Assembly (NCBI GenBank): GCA_016783825.1
Contig: JADHVV010000027.1
Location: forward strand, 1 to 33,365
Direction of reading: 5' to 3'
Origin: Candidatus Zhuqueibacterota bacterium
Lineage (GTDB): Bacteria > Zhuqueibacterota > Zhuqueibacteria > Thermofontimicrobiales > Thermofontimicrobiaceae
Length of the DNA: 33,365 nt
The first letter of the stretch is position 1. Each line of letters opens with the position of its first letter. The translations under genes were made by a program, and so were the position numbers. Below, piece after piece: positions 6,546 through 14,238 of this stretch. The notes under the pieces are model-generated. The model was not told the origin of the DNA and made no database searches. It worked only from the letters and a program-made list of their open reading frames with translations.

Positions 6546-8198
6546 CTAAACACTCACCATCGAGTTCACCTGCTCATCCGTCAAATGCTTCACCTGCGCC
6601 GCCCCGCAAATACAAACAGTGGCACACATTCCACATCCCTTACAAACAAATTCATCAATCTTTGCATGTTGAAAACCGCCATCGTCCTTCACCATTTTTA
6701 TCGCTTGAAACAAACATACTTCCACACATCGTTCACAGCCTCGACAAATTTGTGGATCGATTTCAGCGATTATTGGTTCTCGTTCGATGGTCTCCTTTTG
6801 AATTAATGAAAAAGCGCGTGCTGCTGCGCTCACTCCTTGTCCGATAGAATCGCTCACTAATCCGGGCCAATGAACTGTTCCCGCCACAAAAATTCCATCA
6901 GGCGCAAAACGTTTCGGTCGCAGTTTCACATGGGGTTCTAAAATAAAGCCATATTCATCAACCGGTAAGCGAAGTTTCTTTCCCCATTGTTTTGATTTTG
7001 AACCCGGGATCATCGGCGTAGCTAAAACAAGTAATTCAAAAGGTATTTCAAAGTTCTTATCGGTTTTTTCGTCGGTGACAAAAATAAAATCATTCTTCAC
7101 TTGCGGTGGATTCTCCGGATCGTAGCGGATGAATAAAACACCCAGATCAACTGCTTCATCATACTCCCGAATATATTCAGTCAATCCTCTGAAAATTACA
7201 GTGATCTTAAGTTCAGGATTTGCCCGCTTCAATAAAAGCACATTTTTAAAAGTCGCCGGACAGCAAAATCGTGAACAATATGGGCGTTCTTCATTCCTTG
7301 AACCGACACACTGGATAAAAACCATTTCTTTCGCAGCTAGTTTATTTTGGCGAAGCATAGTTTCAAATTCTAATTGCGTAATAATATTTTTGTCGCTGCC
7401 GTAACCGTACAATCCATTCGGATAAAAATATTCGCTCCCTGTTGCAAAGACGACAGCGCCCGCCTCAATTTTTTTTGAATTGGATTTAGAATTGATTTTA
7501 ATTTGATATTGTCCAACAGAACCGTGAATGTCTTTGACCTCCGCTCCTGTTTGAACTTCAATATTTTTAGTTGTTTTAATCTGCTCAATTTTTTCTTTTA
7601 TAAATTCAGCAGCATCGGTTTCCCTGGGATACAGACGATAAACCGAATTTAGCATTCCACCAAGTTGAACGTCTTTTTCAATTAATGTAACTTTATTGCC
7701 ACGACTCGCCAAACTCAATGCAGCACTGATCCCGGCAATTCCACCACCTATTACGGCGACATTTTTTACGACTTCCCTCGTCAAGTTTTCAAGTGGCTGT
7801 TTTATTGAAACCGTATCGATTGCTCCCTTTATCATATCAATCGCTTTTGTAGTTGCAGCACTTTTCTCCTTTTGATGAACCCGGGCGCAAAAATCCCGGA
7901 CATTGGCTATTTCCAGAGAATTGGAATTTAGTCCGGCTTCAGTAATCGTCCGGACAAAAAGTTGTTCCACCATTCTCGGCGAACAGCCGGCTACCACAAT
8001 TCGATTCAAATCCTTCTCTCCGATTGCTGACTGAATTGCTCTCAAACCGGTTTTAGAACAGGGAAAATTGGTATTGCTGACCAAACTAACCTTTGGATTT
8101 TTGCTGACAGCTTTTTCAATCCTATCTAAAGAAAGTATGTTGCTAATTTGACCGTCGCATTGGCAGAGGAAAACGCCAACTTTGATGTCTTTCTCCAA
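6546..8198 (-). CDS. hdrA: HdrA-like FAD/iron-sulfur protein (first HdrA of the array)
   Basis: A 550-residue HdrA with an N-terminal domain holding C12, C14, C47 and C72. FAD-binding GGGIAG follows near residue 151, then FIQCVGSRN with YCSRFCC in the middle. A two-cluster ferredoxin closes the protein (ICRGCERCVEVC and CKGCGMCATVC). The start is TTG, supported by AAGGAG a few bases upstream. It directly follows the NuoG-like gene, which places it as the HdrA most likely to take electrons from the NADH-oxidising subunits. Layout is nearly the same as the protein at 539-2212. The bifurcating role is known for the family and is inferred here. Confidence 0.92.
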   Translation of the reverse strand: MEKDIKVGVFLCQCDGQISNILSLDRIEKAVSKNPKVSLVSNTNFPCSKTGLRAIQSAIGEKDLNRIVVAGCSPRMVEQLFVRTITEAGLNSNSLEIANVRDFCARVHQKEKSAATTKAIDMIKGAIDTVSIKQPLENLTREVVKNVAVIGGGIAGISAALSLASRGNKVTLIEKDVQLGGMLNSVYRLYPRETDAAEFIKEKIEQIKTTKNIEVQTGAEVKDIHGSVGQYQIKINSKSNSKKIEAGAVVFATGSEYFYPNGLYGYGSDKNIITQLEFETMLRQNKLAAKEMVFIQCVGSRNEERPYCSRFCCPATFKNVLLLKRANPELKITVIFRGLTEYIREYDEAVDLGVLFIRYDPENPPQVKNDFIFVTDEKTDKNFEIPFELLVLATPMIPGSKSKQWGKKLRLPVDEYGFILEPHVKLRPKRFAPDGIFVAGTVHWPGLVSDSIGQGVSAAARAFSLIQKETIEREPIIAEIDPQICRGCERCVEVCLFQAIKMVKDDGGFQHAKIDEFVCKGCGMCATVCICGAAQVKHLTDEQVNSMVSV

Positions 8199-8263
8199 AA
8201 GACTCTCCTTATATTCATGTAAATACTTTAATATGCTGAAATTTTATAGAACATTAGAAATAC

Positions 8264-8899
8264 CTATACCACAAAATGATCCCCACAAACCCGGCATTTC
8301 TCCTGATGATATTCATTTGAATATCGATGCAAACTAACCAAATTATCCACCCGCTCCAAATGGAACGTTCCAGCTGGGCAAATAGTCGTACAAGTACCGC
8401 AACTGATGCAAACGTTTGATGCTTTCAAAAACGGCGCTCCGATTTTATTATTCACCCCGCGGTCACTGAATCCAATTGCGCTGACACCAACAATTTCGCT
8501 GCATGCTCTTACACACTGCCCACAGAGAAAACAGTCATCGTCTTCTTGAGCAAAGCGGACTTTCTTAACACCCATTTGCGCTGCCATCTGTTCCAGTACT
8601 TTCAATCCAGGACATCTCGCCATCAACAGTTCCAAAAGTATGCGCCGTATTTTAAGAATTTTTTCAGTGTCTGTGCGAATGATCATATTGGGAGTTAAAG
8701 GTGTAACGCACGATGCAGCAGTGCGCACCCGTCCTCTTTCTTCAACTTCGACAATGCACAAACGACAAGAGCCGGCTGGTTCTAAAGCTTCATGATAGCA
8801 TAATGTCGGAATGTAAATTCCCTGTTCACGAACTGCTTCCAAGACGGATAAATCTTCCGGCACTTTTGTTTGTTTATCATTTATTGTTATTGGGATCAT
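8264..8899 (-). CDS. NuoG/HoxU-like iron-sulfur subunit, short form
   Basis: A 211-residue protein corresponding to the N-terminal electron-transfer part of NuoG, HoxU or HndD. A plant-type [2Fe-2S] ferredoxin domain has cysteines at 34, 45, 48 and 64. The next domain, which in NuoG binds a His-Cys3 cluster, keeps only ARCPG near residue 96, so that cluster is probably absent. Two [4Fe-4S] sites follow (C123, C126, C129, C133 and C164, C167, C170, C174). It ends in CRVCGDHFVV, a lone CxxC that looks like the start of a further metal site. There is no molybdopterin or H-cluster domain. ATG with GAGGTG upstream fixes the start. It lies 8 nt after the NuoF gene and likely links the NuoF flavin to HdrA. 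Confidence 0.88.
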   Translation of the reverse strand: MIPITINDKQTKVPEDLSVLEAVREQGIYIPTLCYHEALEPAGSCRLCIVEVEERGRVRTAASCVTPLTPNMIIRTDTEKILKIRRILLELLMARCPGLKVLEQMAAQMGVKKVRFAQEDDDCFLCGQCVRACSEIVGVSAIGFSDRGVNNKIGAPFLKASNVCISCGTCTTICPAGTFHLERVDNLVSLHRYSNEYHQEKCRVCGDHFVV

Positions 8900-8907
8900 T
8901 TACACCT

Positions 8908-10716
8908 CTATTCAATATAAATCGCATCACCAGCAATCGCATCAAATTTACAAACCTCATAACAGGCGCCGCATTTGATACATTTTGATTCTTCCAGATT
9001 ATGCGGTTGAGATCTGGGGCCTGTAATTGCTTCTGTTGGACACGCTTTAACGCAACGCTGGCAGCCGGTACATTTTTCCGCGATGATTCGATACATAATC
9101 AAATCTTTACAAACTTTTGCGCGGCATCTTCTTTGAAAAATATGTTCTTCATATTCTTCACGAAAATATTTTAAAGTTGTTAATACCGGGTTGGGCGCGG
9201 TTGCTCCCAAAGCGCACAACGAAGCTTCCTTCATTAACAGGGCAATGTCATCAAGCATTTCCAAATGCTTGGCTTCACCCTTTCCCTGTGTGATAAGCGT
9301 CAGTACTTCTTTTAATCGTTTTAATCCTTCCCGGCATGGGTTGCATTTTCCGCAGGACTCTTCCTCTAAAAACTCCACAAAATATTTTGCCACATCAACC
9401 ATACAGGTATCTTCGTCCATTACAATTAATCCACCGGATCCCATAATCGCGCCGGCTTCAGTTAATTTTTCAAAATCAACCGGCAGATCAATGAGCGATT
9501 CGGGCACACAACCGCCGGAGGGACCGCCTGATTGAACAGCTTTAAACTTTTTGCCTTTTAAAACGCCACCGCCAATATCAAAAACAATTGTCCGCAAAGT
9601 CGTGCCCATTGGCACTTCCACCAAGCCGGTATTGTTAACCTTTCCCACCAATGAAAATACTTTTGTTCCTTTGCTTTCTTTTGTACCCAGACTGGCAAAC
9701 CAACCACCGCCGCGTAAAATAATTTGCGGCACATTTGCCCAGGTTTCCACGTTATTATTATTCGTTGGTTTGCCCCACAATCCTTTTTGCGCCGGATAGG
9801 GCGGTCGTGGTTTTGGACGTCCCACTTCACCTTCGATCGATGCGATGAGCGCAGTTTCCTCGCCACAAACAAAAGCACCGCCTCCCCGGACAACATTCAA
9901 TTTGAAATTAAATCCCGAACCAAGAATATTTTCGCCAAGCAGTCCGTACTCGGTGGCTTGTTCAATTGCAATGTTGATCCGCCGCAAAGCCAATGGATAT
10001 TCATCACGAACATAAATAAATCCTTCCTGCGCACCGATGGCTTTAGCGCCAATGACCATCCCTTCCAAAACCGCGTGAGGATCTGCTTCTAAAATACTTC
10101 TATCCATGAATGCGCCAGGATCACCCTCATCAGCGTTACAGATTAAATATTTAGTATCCTCTTCAGCTTGCTCGCAAAAGCCCCACTTAATGCCAGTCGG
10201 AAAACCAGCGCCGCCTCTGCCGCGCAAACCGGCGGTTTTAACTTCTTCAATGATCTGCTCCGGTTTCATCTCGGTTAGTGCTTTGCCTAAAGCCCGGTAT
10301 CCATCGTAGCCAATGTATTCATCAATTTTTTCAGGATCGATGCGGCCCCGATTTCTTAAAACAACCAATAGCTGGTGCTTAAAAAATTCGATATCGCTCA
10401 TTTTAGGAATAACAGCTTCTTCCTTTGGCGGAACATACATCATCTTTTCGACAGGTCGCCCTTTGAGAAAATGTTCTTCCACCAAAAACGGAATATCCTT
10501 TTCTTTCAATTCCTGGTAGAAAATATTTTCGGGCTGAACTACCATTACGGGACCGCGCTCGCAGAATCCGTTGCAGCCTGTTGCAATTACAGTAACTTCG
10601 TCTTTTAAGCCCTGCTTTATTATTTCAGATTCCAAAGCTGTTTTAATATCAAAAGCATGGTTTGAGACACAGCCGGTTCCTGTGCAGACTAAGCAGTGGG
10701 TTCTGTACTGTTTCAA
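8908..10716 (-). CDS. NuoF/HydB-like NADH-oxidising flavoprotein subunit
   Basis: A 602-residue protein with the domain order of bifurcating-hydrogenase HydB and HndC. An N-terminal thioredoxin-like [2Fe-2S] domain (C8, C11, C16 region and CNGFC near 48-52) is followed by the FMN/NADH domain with GLRGRGGAGFPTGIKW near 163-178 and NADEGDPGAF. Then come the SLBB region, the [4Fe-4S] motif SCGKCNPCREG, and a C-terminal two-cluster ferredoxin (CTGCQRCVKAC and CIKCGACYEVC). It oxidises NADH at FMN. The start is TTG, with GAGGA upstream. The catalytic HydA that normally accompanies HydB is missing from the window; Hdr genes follow instead. This suggests an NADH-to-Hdr complex, comparable in concept to the FlxABCD-HdrABC complexes of sulfate reducers. 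Confidence 0.95.
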   Translation of the reverse strand: MKQYRTHCLVCTGTGCVSNHAFDIKTALESEIIKQGLKDEVTVIATGCNGFCERGPVMVVQPENIFYQELKEKDIPFLVEEHFLKGRPVEKMMYVPPKEEAVIPKMSDIEFFKHQLLVVLRNRGRIDPEKIDEYIGYDGYRALGKALTEMKPEQIIEEVKTAGLRGRGGAGFPTGIKWGFCEQAEEDTKYLICNADEGDPGAFMDRSILEADPHAVLEGMVIGAKAIGAQEGFIYVRDEYPLALRRINIAIEQATEYGLLGENILGSGFNFKLNVVRGGGAFVCGEETALIASIEGEVGRPKPRPPYPAQKGLWGKPTNNNNVETWANVPQIILRGGGWFASLGTKESKGTKVFSLVGKVNNTGLVEVPMGTTLRTIVFDIGGGVLKGKKFKAVQSGGPSGGCVPESLIDLPVDFEKLTEAGAIMGSGGLIVMDEDTCMVDVAKYFVEFLEEESCGKCNPCREGLKRLKEVLTLITQGKGEAKHLEMLDDIALLMKEASLCALGATAPNPVLTTLKYFREEYEEHIFQRRCRAKVCKDLIMYRIIAEKCTGCQRCVKACPTEAITGPRSQPHNLEESKCIKCGACYEVCKFDAIAGDAIYIE

Positions 10717-10826
10717 ATGGGTATCCTCTATTTAAAATTCCAATTTCCAAGCACCAAATTCCAAACGTTTGGGTTTTGAGATTTGGAATTTGTTATTTAG
10801 TAATAGTTCACCACTCTAAACTAATG

Positions 10827-10950
10827 CTGTCATTCCGGCATGTTTTTAGCCGCAATCTCCTGAAAATTTATATTCCTTGCGTAAACAAATATCCGAAAGT
10901 TGTAATTATGGAGATTCCGGTATTCCGCTTCGCTTCAACCGGAATGACAG
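10827..10950. repeat. TGTCATTCCCGC-family palindromic element, copy 3, with outer arms
   Basis: Perfect 12-bp inverted ends CTGTCATTCCGG and CCGGAATGACAG. The left end continues CATGTTTTTAGCCGCAATCTCC as in the other copies. Directly outside are a second inverted pair, TAGTTCAC and GTGAACTA, and a third made of TCCAAGCACCAAAT and ATTTGGAGCTTGGA (13 of 14 match). The nest fills most of the 272-bp gap between the NuoE-fusion gene and the NuoF gene. Confidence 0.8.
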
Positions 10951-10988
10951 GTGAACTAATACGTTATTTGGAGCTTGGAATTTTCCCG

Positions 10989-11867
10989 TTAATATTTTGC
11001 CAATATCTTCGGCACTTTATCCTGCACCAGTTTCCCATGAAATTCATCATCAATAACCACAACCGGCGCCAGCCCGCAACAGCCAACACATCGGACTGAT
11101 TTCAATGAAAATTTTTCATCATAGGTTGTTTCGCCGTTTTTAATCCCCAATTCCCGCTCAAGTCTTTCCATTATATTCATTCCTCCCCGCACATGGCAGG
11201 CAGTGCCAAGGCAGACATCGATTAAATGTTCACCCCTGGGTTTCAGACTGAAAGCACTGTAAAATGTAGAAATGCTGTAAACCCTGGTTAATGGAATGTT
11301 CATCGTTAATGCAACATGACGCAACAGGTTTTGTGGCAGATAATTAAACTGTTTTTGAATATCTTGCAATATAGCAATCAATGAAGCAGCATTATAATTA
11401 TAACGCGCCAGGATTTCATCTACAATGCTCAAACTATTTAACTCATCAACCGCTCTCTCCCGCTTCTCCTGTTTTAGTTCCAGCCCTTCCTGCCGTTCTT
11501 TTATCTGTATCAGCCCTTTATCGACTACATTAATAATTTCATTCGGTGTGAACGGCTTCGCCACAAAATCGAAAGCGCCGGCTTTCATAGCTTCCACTGC
11601 CGTTTCCACAGTTCCATATCCTGTGATGATGATTGGGACTATTTCCGAATCAATTTTGCGTAGTTCGTTTATAACAGCTAATCCATCCATGCCTGGCAAC
11701 TTGAGATCAATTAGCGCCATGGCGAATTTATCGGTTTGAGCAACTTCAATCCCTTTTTCACCTGTCTCAGCGACGGCAACCTGGTAATTTTCCGATTCCA
11801 GAATTCGCCGGCAGCCTTCCCTGATGCCGCGTTCGTCATCGATAACGAGAATTTTTATTTCTTCCAA
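10989..11867 (-). CDS. Response-regulator receiver domain fused to NuoE-like [2Fe-2S] subunit
   Basis: A 292-residue fusion. Residues 1-115 form a complete CheY-like receiver: acidic pair D10-D11, phospho-acceptor D54 in LIDLKLPGMDG, T82 in IIITGYG, and K104 in AKPF. A charged helical linker (about 116-150) leads to a NuoE/HydC domain with C219, C224, C260 and C264 in the standard spacing for the thioredoxin-like [2Fe-2S] cluster. There is no DNA-binding output domain. NuoE normally pairs with NuoF, and the NuoF gene comes next, so phosphorylation of the receiver may modulate an electron-transfer subunit directly. The HATPase gene just upstream is a candidate partner but lacks a phospho-accepting His domain. 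The start is TTG. One continuous frame with all key residues makes a sequencing fusion unlikely. Confidence 0.92.
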   Translation of the reverse strand: MEEIKILVIDDERGIREGCRRILESENYQVAVAETGEKGIEVAQTDKFAMALIDLKLPGMDGLAVINELRKIDSEIVPIIITGYGTVETAVEAMKAGAFDFVAKPFTPNEIINVVDKGLIQIKERQEGLELKQEKRERAVDELNSLSIVDEILARYNYNAASLIAILQDIQKQFNYLPQNLLRHVALTMNIPLTRVYSISTFYSAFSLKPRGEHLIDVCLGTACHVRGGMNIMERLERELGIKNGETTYDEKFSLKSVRCVGCCGLAPVVVIDDEFHGKLVQDKVPKILAKY

Positions 11868-11885
11868 TTTAGCCTCTTAAAAATA

Positions 11886-11951
11886 AACCACGAATTTCAC
11901 TAATTGCACGAATAAAAAAAACAATTAGTGAAATTCGTGTAATTCGTGGTT
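11886..11951. repeat. CACGAATTTCAC-type inverted repeat
   Basis: The left arm AACCACGAATTTCACTAATTG and the right arm (CAATTAGTGAAATTCGTG then TAATTCGTGGTT) are near-perfect complements around a short A-rich loop. The whole 66-bp palindrome fills the gap between two operon genes. The same word pair forms the outer arms at 3679-3895. Confidence 0.8.
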
Positions 11952-11979
11952 AAAAATGTTATGATTTCTCTATTTGTCG

Positions 11980-12543
11980 TTAATAAAAAACCACTCCCAA
12001 CTCATTTAGCCCCTGGTTTATGTCTTCCCTGATGAGTTTGATTACTTCAGGGTGGTTCATTGGTACTTCCTGCAAATGTTCTTTTAAAGCCATTGTATCC
12101 AAACAATATTCGTTGCTGTTTATCCGGTGGCAGTATTTAAAATCAATTTCCGGGTTCCCTGAAATTAACATTATTAGTGTCTTACCAATATCTCCCAAAG
12201 GTTTGCGATCTATATTACTGTGAACAAAAGTTACATCGATAGTTGTCTTTGTCCCGGGTAACGAATTGATTCTGATATTTCCACCGCTCATATTTGCCGC
12301 TTCAGCTAACAGAGGAAGACCCAAACCGATCCTTCGTTCGGTTCGGCTGGTGACAAACGGATCAGTTACTGACTTGACCATATCTTCATCCATCCCCCTG
12401 CCATTATCAATAATTTGAAGCTTTAATAAATCCTGCCCCAGATCTTCATCAATTCTTATTTCGATTCGTGTGGCTGCGGCTTTTAGTGCATTTTCAGCGA
12501 TGTCTAAAATATGAAGTGAAATGTCTTCCAAGCATGTTTCCAA
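11980..12543 (-). CDS. Stand-alone HATPase (histidine-kinase-like ATP-binding protein)
   Basis: A 187-residue GHKL ATPase without a dimerisation/phosphotransfer domain. The N box is IAENALKAA (15-23), G1 is DNGRGM (46-51), the F box region is DPFVTS, and G2 is GLGLPLL (73-79), followed by PGTKTTIDV. The C-terminal third (about 110-187) is unlike a kinase and contains two cysteines. Similar lone ATPases lie between nuoE- and nuoF-type genes in clostridial [FeFe]-hydrogenase operons. Its position directly before the receiver-NuoE fusion suggests the two interact. Start is TTG. What it phosphorylates, if anything, is unknown. Confidence 0.87.
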   Translation of the reverse strand: METCLEDISLHILDIAENALKAAATRIEIRIDEDLGQDLLKLQIIDNGRGMDEDMVKSVTDPFVTSRTERRIGLGLPLLAEAANMSGGNIRINSLPGTKTTIDVTFVHSNIDRKPLGDIGKTLIMLISGNPEIDFKYCHRINSNEYCLDTMALKEHLQEVPMNHPEVIKLIREDINQGLNELGVVFY

Positions 12544-12899
12544 TCTGCTTTTAAAAGTTAATTTGGTAATAGGTTGATTAGGTTATTTGGTAATTAGTGA
12601 CCGAACGAAAACTAGCGAAATTTAAAAAAGAGCTGTCATTGCGAGCGACGAAGGAGCGAAGTTTTTAATGCCCGAAGGGTGCAATCTCCTGATTATTAAG
12701 CGCTTATTGATGGGATTGCTTCGTCGCTTCGCTCCTCGCAATGACAGAAAATTACTAAAATTATGGGTTTTCGTTCAGACACTAATTAGTATGTTAATAG
12801 CCAAATACATTATTCAAAAAAATTTATTACCTGATTACCTTTTTACCCAGTTACCTTATTACCCTGTTTCCCAATTACCCTATTACCTTAATTACCAAA
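12544..12899. repeat. 356-bp spacer made of three nested inverted repeats
   Basis: The core at 12633-12747 has perfect 13-bp inverted ends CTGTCATTGCGAG and CTCGCAATGACAG and resembles dispersed miniature elements of other bacteria. Around it lies a second pair at 12592-12612 and 12767-12787, a 21-bp word with two mismatches (AATTAGTGACCGAACGAAAAC on the left). Outside that, GGTAATAGGTTGATTAGG words at 12565-12592 face ATTACCCTATTACC words at 12829-12898. No gene or clear promoter is seen in the gap. The core also contains the small palindrome GCCCGAAGGGTGC (12670-12682). Confidence 0.85.
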
Positions 12900-13637
12900 T
12901 CACCCAACTTTCCTTCCACTATCATTTTGCAGCGCCATCCGCAATTCCCGGATCGTTGGTTTTTCAATAACAAAATTTGTTGTTCTGCTTCCTAAATCTT
13001 TCAAAAAATGCGCATCAGAAAAAGTGACTATTGGGAAACTGCTGCAATCGGGAAAATTATTCCGCACATCTTCAATTGTAGAAAATGGAGAGATTTCCAA
13101 TCCATCCAACTGCAGGTTGTCCGGGATAAATCCCAATTGAGCGAAAATACTATAACTCTCTTTATCAACGTGAGAAGCAATTGCTAATCCATTTAATTGA
13201 TGAATTTTTTCGACTATTTCTTCCAGAGAAAGCAAACTTGCGCCTAAAAGTGGGCGTTCATTAAATCCTTCAACTTCATCCTTCTCATTAGCAATTACCT
13301 GGTCTTGAATCATCCGCTGATCAATTTCAACTGAAATTAAATTTTCGTAAACAACTTTCTGAAATTGAGAGATCGAATCAAGATTATCAAAAAACGCCAA
13401 AATGTGAACTTCTTCACTGGATGTAACTTCCATTCCAGCTAAAACTGAAAGTTTGGTGTTTTCCGCTGATTTAATTGTCGCGGCAATATTTTCAGAAGCG
13501 TTGTGATCTGAAATCGCGATCAGGTCTAACCCCAAAGCCAACGCTTGCCTGACAATATTTCGCGGCGTCATATCAAGATCACCACAGGGCGACAAACACG
13601 AATGGATATGCAAATCTGCTTTATACGTTTTCAACAT
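12900..13637 (-). CDS. PHP-domain phosphoesterase
   Basis: A 245-residue PHP-domain protein. Metal-binding motifs appear in order: ADLHIHSCLSPCG (8-20), AISDHNAS near 41-48, GMEVTS near 68-73, SHVDKE in the middle, and FSDAHFL near the C-terminus. The family includes metal-dependent phosphoesterases acting on nucleotides or sugar phosphates. A PHP protein of this length next to DRTGG proteins and a HydS-type hydrogenase is a recurrent arrangement in clostridial hydrogenase clusters, where its substrate is not known. The ATG overlaps the upstream DRTGG stop (TGATG), indicating coupled translation. Confidence 0.9.
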   Translation of the reverse strand: MLKTYKADLHIHSCLSPCGDLDMTPRNIVRQALALGLDLIAISDHNASENIAATIKSAENTKLSVLAGMEVTSSEEVHILAFFDNLDSISQFQKVVYENLISVEIDQRMIQDQVIANEKDEVEGFNERPLLGASLLSLEEIVEKIHQLNGLAIASHVDKESYSIFAQLGFIPDNLQLDGLEISPFSTIEDVRNNFPDCSSFPIVTFSDAHFLKDLGSRTTNFVIEKPTIRELRMALQNDSGRKVG

Positions 13638-13981
13638 CAGTTACTGCCGGAAATTCCCAATTTACACAGCTTACATATTAGATCAAATGCTGATAATTCG
13701 GTGCTCATAATCGGGATGTTTTCCTGCTCGGCTTTTTGAATCGTCTCTGCTGCCGGCTGTTTCCCATTGATTAAAATAATGCCAGCTAATTCCTTCAGCA
13801 CTGCCACTGCTACCGTGTTTTGGTGGATTTGCAGCGTAATCCAAATATTGCCCTTTTTTGTATTTGCCATCACATCGCTTAACATATCGCTAACATACCC
13901 GCCGGTAACATCAACATTCAAATCTGACGTTTCTGTTTGAATTGTTAAATCGAGTTGCTTGATTATTTCTGAAAGTTTCAT
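13637..13981 (-). CDS. DRTGG-domain protein (second of the array)
   Basis: A 114-residue stand-alone DRTGG-type domain, with the signature DVTGGYVSDMLSDVMA near 24-39 followed by a Rossmann-like alternation (VAVAVLKELAGIILINGKQP, then ENIPIMSTELSAFDL). DRTGG domains also occur in phosphotransacetylase-type and CBS-containing regulatory proteins and are thought to bind nucleotides or similar ligands. It is a paralogue of the protein at 16315-16692. It is coupled to the PHP gene by stop-start overlap. No catalytic motif is seen, so a ligand-sensing role is the best guess. Confidence 0.85.
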   Translation of the reverse strand: MKLSEIIKQLDLTIQTETSDLNVDVTGGYVSDMLSDVMANTKKGNIWITLQIHQNTVAVAVLKELAGIILINGKQPAAETIQKAEQENIPIMSTELSAFDLICKLCKLGISGSN

Positions 13982-13984
13982 ATT

Positions 13985-14219
13985 TCTTTGTTCAATGTTT
14001 AATGATTTGTGTTCAATGTTCCATGTTCAAAGTTCAATGATTTATGTTCCAGGTTCAATGTTCAATGATTTGTGTTCAATGTTCCAAATTCAATGTTCAA
14101 AGTTTTGTTTTTTTCCCCGGTTAATAATGATAAATAAAATATGGGTATTCAGAGTTTACAGTAATAACAAAATTTTTTTTCTAACTTTGAACATTGAACA
14201 TTCAACATTGAACGTTAGC
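13985..14219. repeat. Iterated GTTCAATGTT words with an opposing copy
   Basis: The right of the spacer (about 14183-14214) reads AACTTTGAACATTGAACATT and on. The left (about 13988-14103) contains many variants of GTTCAATGTTC and TTCAATGATTTGTG, its complement. The array is degenerate, with no fixed period, and can fold into alternative long hairpins. No gene is seen. It separates the HydS-like gene from the second DRTGG gene. Confidence 0.75.
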
Positions 14220-14238
14220 CCTTGAAACCTGAAACACC

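Noticed and set aside
8908-10716. Identification as respiratory complex I NuoF.
   Set aside because: The N-terminal [2Fe-2S] and C-terminal two-cluster domains and the Hdr neighbours fit HydB/HndC-type subunits, and no membrane Nuo genes are present.
12633-12747. Possible insertion sequence.
   Set aside because: The 115-bp element has inverted ends but no room for a transposase; it is at most a miniature non-autonomous element.
13985-14219. Possible CRISPR array from repeated GTTCAATGTT words.
   Set aside because: Repeat length and spacing are irregular, there are no unique spacers of even size, and no cas gene is present.
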